From: CAWELS01 sp964468205
GTDB taxonomy: Bacteria > Acidobacteriota > Terriglobia > Bryobacterales > Bryobacteraceae
Assembly: GCA_964468205.1 (NCBI GenBank)
Contig: CAYXVG010000047.1
Coordinates: 1-57,060 of the forward strand
Reading direction: 5' to 3'
DNA: 57,060 nucleotides
The translations under genes and the position numbers were made by a program. A model generated the notes under the pieces. It had not been told where the DNA came from. It did no database searches and saw only the letters and a program-made list of their open reading frames with translations. Shown here piece after piece: positions 10,501 through 18,516 of this stretch. Position 1 is the stretch's first letter. Each line of letters opens with the position of its first letter.

Positions 10501-10619
10501 ACTGCGGCTCCGGAGGGGTCTCGGACCAGCCCGGCGACGTGCGCGTGTTGCTGCGCCACCGCGATCCCGCCGGGAAGCAGGAGAAGAGCCACCGCCACGC
10601 TGAGATGCCAGGGCTTCAT
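7590..10619 (-). CDS. Oar-like TonB-dependent outer-membrane receptor
   Basis: A 1009-residue outer-membrane protein of the type expanded in Acidobacteria. After a signal peptide (about 1-22) there is a carboxypeptidase-regulatory-like beta-sandwich (about 26-105), then a plug domain (about 115-225, including SVGTLIGQDEISTLPLNGR) and a long beta-barrel ending in an aromatic C-terminal strand (VVIRYLF). Such proteins import or bind large ligands with TonB energy; the ligand is unknown. GAGGA eight bases before the ATG is a good ribosome site. It is the last gene of an ECF-sigma / anti-sigma / receptor operon, 10 bases after the anti-sigma gene. No separate FecA-type signalling domain is evident. 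Confidence 0.9.
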   Translation of the reverse strand: MKPWHLSVAVALLLLPGGIAVAQQHAHVAGLVRDPSGAAVPDAAISVVSQDTGFRRATRSSSSGQYSVTSLQPGLYKITARKVGFRTLIRFGVKLDAAQTIQIDFSMPLGSVQEVVTVTGVPPTINAEDASVGTLIGQDEISTLPLNGRGLLSLLEFAPGTVVTPATRGEPGQFSSSGQRPNANYFLVDGVSANTGVSGGGIPARSTGGSLPGMTALGSLHGLVSLEALEEFRVQTSTATSEFGKLPGAQVLLSSKSGSNEYHGSAFYYMRSGSLDANNWFSNRSGNETGPLGMHDLGATLGGPVKRNRTFFLAAYEGMRLQEPFAWRAPAPTLEAREAAPEWAQSVLGLFPVPNGQQLGPDLAEWNGEHDRNSRFDVGSLRLDHALTSRITVFGRYNLANSFNEFTSTQVNDLTIRARSLTAGANVMLGPKASLDVKLNYSVAGGRSQWRTTTHLADTPCFLKPVARTLFRIEDTCDYMFRLSIAGVGQVSSGAEADQRQTQWQILPSGTVTIGSHQIRAGMDHRRYAPERSDHNNSISIIAENMSDFLSRPRLWVAQSEALTFRSHLSEYSAYIHDTWRLHPRFTVNFGLRWEYAEAPRLTSPGDSLHDPVAYAFPDQTEIWSRDHTNFAPRAGAAFKPLAGQRLVIRGGWGVFFDSSLSIATDLVNGGPFTLTQFQTGKNAPFSTLLSYGFEPGLRLPRVEQWNATVEYGFGDHDVLSIGYVGSSGTNLLRREFGGAPESQSLQIALATNNGLARYHALQAQYRRPMTRKFQVLAAYAYGHSIDNSSSDSLLHWVSPGFEASGDWGSSDFDVRHALTMALTYETERVPDGSPLRRLSGGWGFDGILRARSGFPVTPLDSEFSLGLGFANAFRPDVVPGESIWLFDKHAPGGKRLNPDAFTLNSGSRQGNLGRNAIRGFGMHQMDLAARREFRLTEKHSLLLRLEAFNLFNHPNFADPARFLASPLFGESPSTLNIMLGTGSPGSGLTPMFQTGGARSFQVVIRYLF

Positions 10620-10629
10620 GCCACTGTCC

Positions 10630-12330
10630 TCACTGTAACGCGTTCTGGAGGTAATTCCCTGTCCGAATTCGAAGTTCGGTCAAACTGAGCAAGGTTTGGG
10701 TAGAAAGATCTTGGGGGGAGGTCCCCGTGGACGTCCCCCCAAGCAGTCCCCCAAGGAGAAACTCAGTGCGCCGCGCGCTTGCGAACAGGTCAGTGGTTGC
10801 CTCCTGCCAGCACGCGGCCGGTGGTAGCTCAGGATCGGAAATCAACGCGGAGGCGCCCAACGAGAGAAGAACCGGCCGGGACTTTTCATCAATGCGGGCG
10901 GAGAGGTCAGCCGCGGCTTGCGCGTGCTCGCGGCGGAGACCGGCGAGAATCTCGCGGTCTTCGGCGTCGAGATCCGCTTCGTTTTCGGGGCTAAATCGAT
11001 CAGCGAGGCGGCGCAAAGCGTGCATGCGCGACATCAGACTATCGCTGAGATCAAGAATCTCGCCGGTGAACTCATCGTAGGCGGCCCGACCGCCGAGCTC
11101 GGCTTCGATGCGGGCCTGAAATTGCTCCACTTTTGGATCGGCTGTGACGTGCTGTGCGCTCGCGGCCGCGGTGTCCGGCGGCACGGGATGCGGCGTTTCG
11201 AGATCCACGCTGACTCGCGGCATACCGCTAAGCTCTTCCTGGATTCGCGCTCTGAGTTCTGGATTCACGCCGAAGCCGGTGACCATCACGTGTCCGCCTG
11301 TCCGCCGGACGTCGACGGGAGCGCCAAGGTCCGCTCCGAGGCGGTGCAACGCGGCCAGCACGCGCAGTTCTTCGGCCGGAGTGGCGGGCCGGGCGACGTC
11401 CACCAGTTCTGGTTCCGGCTGAGGCGCGGGGGGCACAGGGGCGGGAGCGGGCGAGGCGGCCACCGCCACTGGCTCCGGGAGAGCCGGCGGTGCGGCCACG
11501 GCGGATATCTCGACGAGCGGGTAGCCCCGAAAGCGATAAGCTCCGTGGACTGGCTGGAGCTGATCGAGAGTTAACTGCAGAGTGGCTTCGGCGAGCCTGC
11601 TCACCGGGGTTGTGGTGCGAATCCGATAGACTTTTTCCCCGGGCGCGAGGGGATTGGTAACGGTGGTGACCTCGTCGTCTTTTTGAGAGAGCGAGTCACG
11701 CCAAGTGACAAAAGACGCGGCGCTTAACGGGTCGTGCCAACTGTAGTTGGCCTCCTCGAACAGCGGCCGGAGGTTCCCAGTGAGCGATTCCTCGGCCGGC
11801 GCCAAGCTGGCGAAACCGGCTCCACCGACGATCCGGGTGGCAGACTTTCCGCCACTGCTGATCTGGATGTAGCGCGGCCCGCCGAGGCTGCTTTCTGCCT
11901 GGGCCGACGCTTTCTCGAGCAATTCGGCGGCTTTCACCGAGGGCGCGTTGCGGAACTGATCGACGACCAGCAGCGCAATTGCGAGGGCGGCGAGTGCCAT
12001 CGACCAGCGGCGGGGGCGGGCGATCAGCGAGGAGAGTCCCCGCCACGCAACGGCCGTCCAGGCGGGGCCGCCATGGCGCTGGTCGATGCGCTGGCAAGCC
12101 CGCTGAATATCGAACCAGGGCGACGGAGGATCAGGCAGCCGGCTGGCCACGGAGTTCCGGTAGCGGACGCACTCGCCGATCGTTTCTTCCAGTGAATTCA
12201 ACTGGGTACGGCACTCCCAGCAGGCCTCCAGATGCGTACGGGCTCGTTTTGTCTCGCGCGGGGACAACTCCCCGTCGAGGTATCGAAGCAACTCGCCGTC
12301 GTTCAGGTGGCCGCCACCTTGCCTAGTCAT
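10630..12330 (-). CDS. Anti-sigma factor with long periplasmic domain
   Basis: A 566-residue membrane protein. The N-terminus carries a zinc-binding anti-sigma motif HxxxCxxC (His33, Cys37, Cys40), which holds an ECF sigma factor in the cytoplasm. A single membrane segment covers about residues 109-124. The remaining 440 residues are extracytoplasmic: a lipoprotein-carrier-like stretch (about 150-270), a proline-rich linker (about 280-310), a small alpha/beta domain (about 320-385) and a helical tail. It overlaps the sigma gene by 8 bases, as typical for sigma/anti-sigma pairs, and precedes the receptor gene. The large outer part could sense the receptor or its ligand; this is inference. Confidence 0.85.
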   Translation of the reverse strand: MTRQGGGHLNDGELLRYLDGELSPRETKRARTHLEACWECRTQLNSLEETIGECVRYRNSVASRLPDPPSPWFDIQRACQRIDQRHGGPAWTAVAWRGLSSLIARPRRWSMALAALAIALLVVDQFRNAPSVKAAELLEKASAQAESSLGGPRYIQISSGGKSATRIVGGAGFASLAPAEESLTGNLRPLFEEANYSWHDPLSAASFVTWRDSLSQKDDEVTTVTNPLAPGEKVYRIRTTTPVSRLAEATLQLTLDQLQPVHGAYRFRGYPLVEISAVAAPPALPEPVAVAASPAPAPVPPAPQPEPELVDVARPATPAEELRVLAALHRLGADLGAPVDVRRTGGHVMVTGFGVNPELRARIQEELSGMPRVSVDLETPHPVPPDTAAASAQHVTADPKVEQFQARIEAELGGRAAYDEFTGEILDLSDSLMSRMHALRRLADRFSPENEADLDAEDREILAGLRREHAQAAADLSARIDEKSRPVLLSLGASALISDPELPPAACWQEATTDLFASARRTEFLLGGLLGGTSTGTSPQDLSTQTLLSLTELRIRTGNYLQNALQ

Positions 12331-12823
12331 GGTGCAAATCTCTCAGCCGGGCGATGGCCCGGCGCATGAACTCCCCAACCGCGGAAGCGCTGATACCGAG
12401 CGCCTCGGCGATCTCCGGATAGCGGAGCCCCTCCATTCTCAGCCGCAGGCAATGCTGCTGCCGTTCGGAGAGGTTCTCCACGGCCCGGTGGAACCTTAGG
12501 GCGCGTTCGCGCTCAAGAGCGCTCATCTCCGGGTTCTTGGCCGGATCCGTAATACTGCGCTCCAACCCCGGATCGAACTCCTGCAACCGGTTTTCCTGCT
12601 GCCGGATTTTCAGTCCGTGGTTGTGGGCGACGCGGAATATCCACGCCTTCGGGTTCTTCAAGTCGACTTTGCGGCGCAACGTCTCGTAGAGCCGCAGAAA
12701 GACCTCCTGTGTCGCCTCTTGCGCTTGCGGAGGGTGGAGGCCCAGGGTGAGCAGGTAGCGATAGACGTTCTCGCGATGCAGTTCGAACAGTGCGGCGACC
12801 TGGTTCTGAGTGGGCGTACTCAT
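12323..12823 (-). CDS. ECF-family RNA polymerase sigma factor
   Basis: An extracytoplasmic-function sigma factor of 166 residues from the ATG at 12823; an upstream ATG at 12874 would give 183 but has no ribosome site. Region 2 (about residues 12-75) contains the QEATQEVFLRLYE and NPKAWIFRVAHN signatures. Region 4 (about 110-160) contains LSERQQHCLRLRMEGL and a helix-turn-helix YPEIAEALGISASAVG. It directs RNA polymerase to envelope or surface genes and is presumably held by the anti-sigma factor encoded immediately downstream (8-base overlap). The likely target is its own operon with the Oar-like receptor, although no promoter of ECF form was found directly upstream on this strand. Confidence 0.93.
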   Translation of the reverse strand: MSTPTQNQVAALFELHRENVYRYLLTLGLHPPQAQEATQEVFLRLYETLRRKVDLKNPKAWIFRVAHNHGLKIRQQENRLQEFDPGLERSITDPAKNPEMSALERERALRFHRAVENLSERQQHCLRLRMEGLRYPEIAEALGISASAVGEFMRRAIARLRDLHHD

Positions 12824-13195
12824 CCGGTCAACCCGGGTTATGGGCAACGCGGTGATGAATGAATCGGTCAGCATCGAGCTGTTTCAATCTGATACTACAT
12901 GCCTAGTAGTATGCCAAGCTGCCCGAAGCGCTGCGCGCCTGCTTGCCCACGCGCCGGCTCCGAGGCTCAAGATAGGAACCGTGACCTTGCGGGACGGTCT
13001 TGATTGGCGTCCTCGAGCAGCTTGACCGACAATCGTCTATTTCTAAGACCATTGAGAGGCGAAAACCAACTACACCAACCAAAAAAACTCCGAATTTCAC
13101 GCCTCAGCGGAAACCCGGGCACTTTTTTCACATCTCTTGTAGTTGGTTGTAACATGTTCAGGGTCTTACTTTAGTTGGGGCTGAAATTCTTCGCT
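12824..13195. other. Intergenic region with inverted repeat and possible ECF-type promoter
   Basis: This 372-base divergent region separates the sigma-factor operon from a glycosyltransferase gene. It holds a short symmetric element ACTAC-N7-GTAGT around 12893-12909. On the plus strand GGAACC (12975-12980), 16 bases and GTCTTG resemble an ECF-sigma promoter. An 11-bp inverted repeat, AACCAACTACA (13064-13074) with TGTAGTTGGTT (13138-13148), also carries inner A7/T6 runs. No coding frame is convincing here. Confidence 0.5.
13064..13148 (+). repeat. 11-bp inverted repeat with inner A/T runs
   Basis: The arms AACCAACTACA (13064-13074) and TGTAGTTGGTT (13138-13148) are exact reverse complements 63 bases apart. 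Just inside them a run of A (13081-13087) faces a run of T, which would extend the stem in RNA. It lies in the presumed leader of the glycosyltransferase gene starting at 13196. Confidence 0.6.
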
Positions 13196-14284
13196 ATGAA
13201 TCCGCTGGTCTCTGTCACGCTCGTTACGCACAACAGCCGCAAGTTTCTCCGCCGCTGTCTGGTGGCCCTATTCCATCAGACTTACCGGCCGCTGGAGATC
13301 ATCGTGCTCGACAACGCGTCCACCGACGGGACAGCGGAACTGGCCGACGCCTGGGATGGCGCGGTGAAGGTTATCCACAACAAGGAGAACACCGGATTCG
13401 CTGCGGGCCAGAACACCGCGATTTCGGCAAGCACGGGCAGTTGGGTGCTGACCCTGAACCCGGATGTGCACCTGATGCCGGACTTTATTTCCACGGTGGT
13501 TGAAGCCGGCGGCGGTGACCCGGGGGTTGGCGTGGTTTGTGGCAAGCTGCTGCGGGCGATGCCGGATCTGACTATTCCGGGTGCGCGCATCCTCGATTCG
13601 ACGGGGGTGTACTTCACGCCTTGCCTGCGCCATTTTGACCGCGGATGGAACGAGACGGACCACGGCCAGTACGACCGGCCGGAATACGTATTCGGAGCGA
13701 CGGCTGCCGCGGCGCTCTATCGCCGGGAAATGATCGACGACGTAGCACTCGACGACGGATTCTTCGATCCCGATTTTTTCGCCTACCGGGAGGACGCCGA
13801 TGTGGCGTGGCGTGCGCAACTGCTAGGCTGGCGCTGCCGGTATGTTCCGGAGGCCGAAGGGTACCACGTTCGCCGGGTGTTGCCGGAGAGGCGTAAGAGC
13901 ACTCCAGCAGTTCTGCGAATGCATTCGGTGAAGAACCGTTTTCTGATGCGGGTGAAGAACATCACCCCGGGACTGTATCTGCGTTGCCTGCGGAGCGCCA
14001 CCGTGAGAGACGCCCTTGTCCTGGGAGGGTGCATCTTCAGCGAACCGTCGTCACTTCCGGCCTTCTGGAAGGCCGCCCAATGCCTGCGCCGCTCATTGCA
14101 TAAGCGCTCCCAGATCATGAGGAGGCGAGTGGTGAACGACGAGGATCTGGCGGCGTGGTTCCAGGTGGACGCCACCAGCCGCCCGGTTCGCGGCGCACCG
14201 GCTCCGGCGCGATTGCCGACAACCGCGGATTCCGCCTCACTCGGGCTAGTCGGGAGCCGCTCGGCTTCCTCCCAAGCTTCATAA
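13196..14284 (+). CDS. Family 2 glycosyltransferase
   Basis: A 362-residue GT-A fold glycosyltransferase of the GT2, rhamnosyltransferase-like type. The nucleotide-sugar domain occupies about residues 1-250. It begins with the strand VSVTLVTHNS and has VLDNASTDGT, the donor-binding LNPDV in place of DxD, and the acceptor/base region YREDADVAWR near residue 197. The C-terminal part is basic. It most likely adds a sugar to a cell-surface glycan or lipid on the cytoplasmic face. I take the ATG at 13196; a TTG at 13175 is also in frame. It stands alone upstream of the ATP synthase operon. Confidence 0.88.
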   Translation: MNPLVSVTLVTHNSRKFLRRCLVALFHQTYRPLEIIVLDNASTDGTAELADAWDGAVKVIHNKENTGFAAGQNTAISASTGSWVLTLNPDVHLMPDFISTVVEAGGGDPGVGVVCGKLLRAMPDLTIPGARILDSTGVYFTPCLRHFDRGWNETDHGQYDRPEYVFGATAAAALYRREMIDDVALDDGFFDPDFFAYREDADVAWRAQLLGWRCRYVPEAEGYHVRRVLPERRKSTPAVLRMHSVKNRFLMRVKNITPGLYLRCLRSATVRDALVLGGCIFSEPSSLPAFWKAAQCLRRSLHKRSQIMRRRVVNDEDLAAWFQVDATSRPVRGAPAPARLPTTADSASLGLVGSRSASSQAS

Positions 14285-14462
14285 GTTATTGATTCTGAGT
14301 GAGAGGTTTCTCTTCGGAGCGGACTATTCTATCTGAAAAGATGAATCGCGGCAGTTGCGGGGCCCGATGATCGTGTGATACGGTAGCCACTTTGGAGCCC
14401 CCTTATCTTAGAGCGTGGCAGTTCATCGTTGACTTCTTAATAGAGTTTCCTGACCGCCTATT

Positions 14463-14912
14463 ATGGACGCACTATTAGACTCGCTGGGCCGGCTCGTGAT
14501 CCAGGCTCTGCCCACCTTCTTCCTTCTCATTCTTTTCCACGTTTACCTTAAATGGATGTTCTACGGTCCGCTGGACCGGGTGCTCAAGGAGCGCTACGAA
14601 GCCACCGAGGGCGCGAGGAAGGCGGCCGCAGAGAGCATGGCGCGGGCGGAGCGGAAAGCGGCTGAATATGAGCGCGCACTCGAAGCCGCTCGGGCGGAAC
14701 TTTTCCGGGAGCAGGACGCGGCGCGTAAACGCCTTCAGACAGAGCATGACACTGCGCTGGCCGCTGTCCGGAAGAAGGCCGAAGTCTTAGTGAAAGAAGC
14801 GAAAGCGGCGCTTAGGCAGGAGGTTGAGGAGGCGAAGCGTGGGCTCGCCGCGGAAAGCGAGTCGCTCGCGGAGGAGATTGCCGCGATGTTGCTGGAGAGG
14901 AAAGCGAGTTGA
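14463..14912 (+). CDS. atpF: ATP synthase F0 subunit b
   Basis: A 149-residue b-type peripheral-stalk subunit: one N-terminal membrane helix (about 14-33) followed by a long charged alanine-rich coiled coil to the end. It anchors the F1 head to the membrane sector. It is first in an operon of seven ATP synthase genes in the usual order but is preceded by no a or c gene. Its last codons overlap the start of a second b-type gene by 4 bases. A clear ribosome site is not visible before its ATG. Confidence 0.9.
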   Translation: MDALLDSLGRLVIQALPTFFLLILFHVYLKWMFYGPLDRVLKERYEATEGARKAAAESMARAERKAAEYERALEAARAELFREQDAARKRLQTEHDTALAAVRKKAEVLVKEAKAALRQEVEEAKRGLAAESESLAEEIAAMLLERKAS

Positions 14913-15502
14913 ACCGCCGTTTCGTCATTCTTCTGCTTCTTACGGTGCTGAGTGTAGGGTTGCTTGCCGCCGCTGGCGGCGAGCATGGAGACAGCCACGA
15001 GGGCGATGAAGGCCACGTCAACGTCACCCTTTGGAAGACCGTCAATTTCATCATTCTGGTTGTCGGGCTCGGCTACCTGGTGAAGAGGTTTGCCTTTCCC
15101 TACTTTGGGAAGCGGACTCACGAGATCCAGCAGGGCATCGTGGACGCAAAGAACCTTCGCGAGGAGTCCGAGGCGCGGGCGGCCGAGATGGAGAAGCGGC
15201 TGGCCAATCTTGATGACGAGATTGCGGCGCTGCGGTCTTCGGCCAAGAACGAGATGGCGGCTGAAGAGTCCCGGCTGAGGGCGGCCGCGGAGAAATCCGC
15301 GGAGCGGATGGAAGCCAATGCGCGGCAGGAGATAACGTCGGCGACGAAACACGCCCGGCGGGAGTTGCGGACCTTTGCATCGGAGCTGGCTCTTGATCTG
15401 GCGGCGCAGAAAGCGAAGGAACGAATGACTCCGGAGGTTTCGGACCGGCTGATCGACGCGTTCGGCGCGGGCCTGAGGCGATTGCCGCGGAGGGCGAAGT
15501 AA
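14909..15502 (+). CDS. ATP synthase F0 subunit b-type, second copy
   Basis: A 197-residue second b-type subunit, distinct from the first. It has a signal-peptide-like N-terminus (residues 1-22), a His/Asp/Glu-rich loop (about 24-38, with GEHGDSHEGDEGH), a membrane segment (about 44-60) and then a coiled coil. The start codon is TTG overlapping the preceding stop (TTGA). Two unlike b subunits probably form a heterodimeric stalk, as b/b' do in photosynthetic bacteria. The acidic histidine-rich periplasmic loop is unusual. Assignment rests on topology, coiled coil and position in the operon. Confidence 0.87.
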   Translation: MNRRFVILLLLTVLSVGLLAAAGGEHGDSHEGDEGHVNVTLWKTVNFIILVVGLGYLVKRFAFPYFGKRTHEIQQGIVDAKNLREESEARAAEMEKRLANLDDEIAALRSSAKNEMAAEESRLRAAAEKSAERMEANARQEITSATKHARRELRTFASELALDLAAQKAKERMTPEVSDRLIDAFGAGLRRLPRRAK

Positions 15503-15504
15503 AC

Positions 15505-16044
15505 ATGTCGCTCGCGGTTGCCAGACAGTACGCGCAGGCGCTCTACGATTCGTTGGCGCCGCTTGACAGCGCCGGCGCGCAAGCGTTGGTGGAAGAGCTG
15601 GAAGTGGTGCAGCAGATGCTGGATGAATCGGCCGAGCTGCGGACCATCCTTTTGAATCCGGCGGTGACTCCGGCCCAGAAGAAGAGTCTGGTGGTGCGGC
15701 TGGCGGAGCGGGTCGGGGTGTCGAAGACGCGCAATTTCCTTCAGGTGGTGATCGATCGCCGGCGGATTGGAATTTTCCGCGAGATCCGCGAGGCCTTCGA
15801 GGAACTGGTGTCGGCCAAAGCCGGGCTGATCCGCGCCGGAGTGACGTCGGCGCGCGACTTGACGGAGCGGCAAAAGGACGACATAGAGAGCGAACTTGCC
15901 GTACTTACGCAGAGCGCGGTGCGGTGCCGCTATGCCGTCGATGAGTCGCTCCTCGGCGGCGCCGTTGCTCAGATCGGCTCGACGGTCTATGACGGGTCGA
16001 TACGCGGTCAGATTGAAGCGCTGCGGCGAATACTTACGGAGTAG
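15505..16044 (+). CDS. atpH: ATP synthase F1 subunit delta
   Basis: A 179-residue delta subunit, linking the b stalk to the top of the alpha3beta3 head. It has the six-helix N-terminal domain starting RQYAQALYD, and the C-terminal signature DESLLGGAVAQIGSTVYDGS, which matches the family motif near the end. Length is normal. It starts 2 bases after the second b gene and ends 9 bases before atpA. Confidence 0.95.
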   Translation: MSLAVARQYAQALYDSLAPLDSAGAQALVEELEVVQQMLDESAELRTILLNPAVTPAQKKSLVVRLAERVGVSKTRNFLQVVIDRRRIGIFREIREAFEELVSAKAGLIRAGVTSARDLTERQKDDIESELAVLTQSAVRCRYAVDESLLGGAVAQIGSTVYDGSIRGQIEALRRILTE

Positions 16045-16053
16045 GTACAGAAT

Positions 16054-17592
16054 ATGGCTGGCATTGGGGCAGACGAGATTGCGCGCATTCTGCGCGAAGA
16101 GATCAAGAACTACGAGAGCGCAGTGAATGTGGCCGAAGTTGGCTCCGTGATCTCCGTTGGCGACGGCATCGCCCGCATACACGGGTTGGAGAATTGCATG
16201 GCGGGAGAACTTCTCGAGTTCCCGCACAACGTCTCCGGCCTGGCTCTGAACCTGGAGGAGGACCAGGTGGGCGCAGTGCTGATGGGCGAGGCGGACGAGA
16301 TCCGCGAGGGAGACACGGTGAAGCGCACGGGGCGCATCATGTCGGTTCCAGTCGGCGACGCGATGGTCGGCCGCGTGGTGAACGCTCTCGGCGAGCCAAT
16401 TGACGGCAAGGGTCCAATCGAGACGGAGCAATACAATCCGGTGGAGCGCTTGGCTCCAGGCGTGGTTGAGCGGCAATCGGTGAGGGAGCCGCTGCAGACG
16501 GGCTTGAAGGCGATCGACTCGATGATTCCGATCGGGCGCGGGCAGCGTGAGTTGATCATCGGAGACCGCCAGACGGGCAAGACAGCCGTTGCTCTGGACA
16601 CCATCATCAACCAGAAGGGCGGCGACGTGATTTGCATCTATGTCGCCGTTGGGCAGAAGCGGTCCACAGTGGCCCAGGTTGTCAAGACGCTCGAAGATTT
16701 CGGCGCAATGGACTACTCGATTGTCGTCAACGCGTCGGCCTCGGATCCGGCCCCGATGCAGTTTTTGGCGCCCTACGCCGGCTGTTCCATGGGCGAATAT
16801 TTCCGGGACAAGGGGCAGCACGCCCTCCTGATCTACGACGATCTTTCCAAGCACGCCGCGGCCTACCGCGAGATCTCGCTTCTGCTCCGCCGGCCGCCGG
16901 GGCGCGAGGCCTATCCCGGGGACGTGTTTTATCTTCACAGCCGGCTGCTCGAGCGAGCCGCCAAGCTGAGTGACGCGAATGGAGGAGGTTCACTGACAGC
17001 GCTCCCGGTGATTGAAACCCAGGCGGGCGACGTGTCGGCGTACATCCCGACGAACGTGATTTCGATCACGGACGGCCAGATCTATCTGGAAGCGGATCTG
17101 TTCCACTCGAACGTGCGCCCGGCCATCAACGTCGGGCTCTCGGTGAGCCGGGTTGGCGGCAGCGCCCAAGTGAAGGCGATGCGCCAGGTGGCCGGTTCGC
17201 TACGGCTGGACCTGGCGCAGTACCGCGAGCTGGCCGCCTTTGCCCAGTTCGGCTCGGATCTCGACCGGGCTTCTCAGGCGCAGCTCAACCGCGGCCGGCG
17301 TCTCACCGAGATTCTGAAACAGAAGCAGTACGTACCACTGCCGGTGGAGAAGCAGGTGCTGATTATTTTCGCCGGCACCGCCGGATTCCTCGACGACATG
17401 GCGGTGGACGACCTGGGCGATTTCGAGAGCGAACTGTACCGCTTCGTGGAGAACGTCTACCCTGACGCGCTGTCCGAGATCCGTGAGAAGAAGATCCTGA
17501 GCGACGAGCTGCGGGGCAGACTAAGTGACATTCTCAAGGAGTTCAAAGAGCGATTCGCCGCCGACCTCAAGAGCGAAACCACAACCACATAA
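16054..17592 (+). CDS. atpA: ATP synthase F1 subunit alpha
   Basis: A 512-residue alpha subunit, the non-catalytic nucleotide-binding chain of F1. The Walker A motif GDRQTGKT is at residues 170-177, at the same place as in E. coli. LLIYDDLSKHA is the Walker B region, and the C-terminal signature includes RPAINVGLSVSRVGG. Length and order are standard. It follows atpH by 9 bases and precedes atpG by 9. Confidence 0.98.
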   Translation: MAGIGADEIARILREEIKNYESAVNVAEVGSVISVGDGIARIHGLENCMAGELLEFPHNVSGLALNLEEDQVGAVLMGEADEIREGDTVKRTGRIMSVPVGDAMVGRVVNALGEPIDGKGPIETEQYNPVERLAPGVVERQSVREPLQTGLKAIDSMIPIGRGQRELIIGDRQTGKTAVALDTIINQKGGDVICIYVAVGQKRSTVAQVVKTLEDFGAMDYSIVVNASASDPAPMQFLAPYAGCSMGEYFRDKGQHALLIYDDLSKHAAAYREISLLLRRPPGREAYPGDVFYLHSRLLERAAKLSDANGGGSLTALPVIETQAGDVSAYIPTNVISITDGQIYLEADLFHSNVRPAINVGLSVSRVGGSAQVKAMRQVAGSLRLDLAQYRELAAFAQFGSDLDRASQAQLNRGRRLTEILKQKQYVPLPVEKQVLIIFAGTAGFLDDMAVDDLGDFESELYRFVENVYPDALSEIREKKILSDELRGRLSDILKEFKERFAADLKSETTTT

Positions 17593-17601
17593 GGCCGCAC
17601 A

Positions 17602-18468
17602 ATGCCCAGCCTGATCGACATCCGCCAGCGCATCCGCTCGGTAAAGAACACGCAGAAGATCACCAAAGCCATGAAGATGGTTTCGGCGGCCCGTTTGCGG
17701 CGGGCACAGGACCGGGTGCTGCTGGCGCGCCCGTACGCTTATATTTTGCACGAGCTGATGGCGGACGCGGCCGCCGCGGCTCAGTCGTCCGAGGCGCTCG
17801 CGGGGCACCCGCTTCTCGCGCGGCGCGAGGAGCAGCGGATACAGTTGATTCTTATCACGTCAGACCGGGGTCTGGCCGGCTCCTTCAACTCGAATCTCGT
17901 GAAGGCCGCCGAAAAGTTCGTGGCCGGGCACGCCGGCTGCGAGATCGAGATGGAGTTCGTCGGGCGGAAGGGCCGGGACTACTTCAAGAAACGCGGCGCG
18001 AAGGTGGCAGGAGAGCACCTCGAACTGGCGAACAAAGCTCTCTACGATGACGTCGTGCCGATTGCGAACCGCGTGATGGAGCGTTTTGCAAACGAGGAAG
18101 TGGACGCAGCGTACATTATTTATAACGAGTTTAAGAGCGTTCTGACGCAGAAGCTGTCGGCGTACCGCCTGCTACCCATCGAGCTGGGAATGTCGGCCGA
18201 ATCGCCGCATGAGTACATCACCGAGCAGAATCCGGCAGAGCTACTGGATGCGTTTCTTCCGCGCTATGTGCGCGTGACGCTACACCACGCGCTGCTTGAA
18301 TCGACCGCAGCGGAGCACGCCGCGCGCATGACGGCGATGGACGCCGCTACTTCAAACGCCGCGGAGCTTATCGACAAGCTTACTCTCTACATGAACCGCG
18401 TCCGCCAGGCCAGCATTACGCGTGAGATCATCGAGGTGGTGAGCGGGGCTTCGGCGCAGGACGAGTAG
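17602..18468 (+). CDS. atpG: ATP synthase F1 subunit gamma
   Basis: A 288-residue gamma subunit, the rotating central shaft. The N-terminal helix has RIRSVKNTQKITKAMKMV and the C-terminal helix ends with NRVRQASITREIIEVVSGA, both highly conserved contact regions with beta. Length is typical (about 290). It lies between atpA and atpD in the standard order. Confidence 0.97.
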   Translation: MPSLIDIRQRIRSVKNTQKITKAMKMVSAARLRRAQDRVLLARPYAYILHELMADAAAAAQSSEALAGHPLLARREEQRIQLILITSDRGLAGSFNSNLVKAAEKFVAGHAGCEIEMEFVGRKGRDYFKKRGAKVAGEHLELANKALYDDVVPIANRVMERFANEEVDAAYIIYNEFKSVLTQKLSAYRLLPIELGMSAESPHEYITEQNPAELLDAFLPRYVRVTLHHALLESTAAEHAARMTAMDAATSNAAELIDKLTLYMNRVRQASITREIIEVVSGASAQDE

Positions 18469-18516
18469 AAGATCTGGGCGGGCCCGGAAGCCCGAGCAGA
18501 GGGATACGAGGTTTTT

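Noticed and set aside
12893..12909. ACTAC-N7-GTAGT as an operator of the sigma operon
   Set aside because: Only 5 bp per arm; such matches are frequent by chance. Noted in the intergenic entry but not called.
14353..14382. TTGCGG-N16-GATACG as promoter of the ATP synthase operon
   Set aside because: The -10 match is poor; resemblance to the metK promoter is only in the -35 hexamer.
15118..16938. Long open frame of 606 codons on the minus strand
   Set aside because: It lies fully opposite the second b gene, atpH and atpA, which have unmistakable family motifs. Long antisense frames are expected at this GC content, and its translation shows no recognisable motifs.
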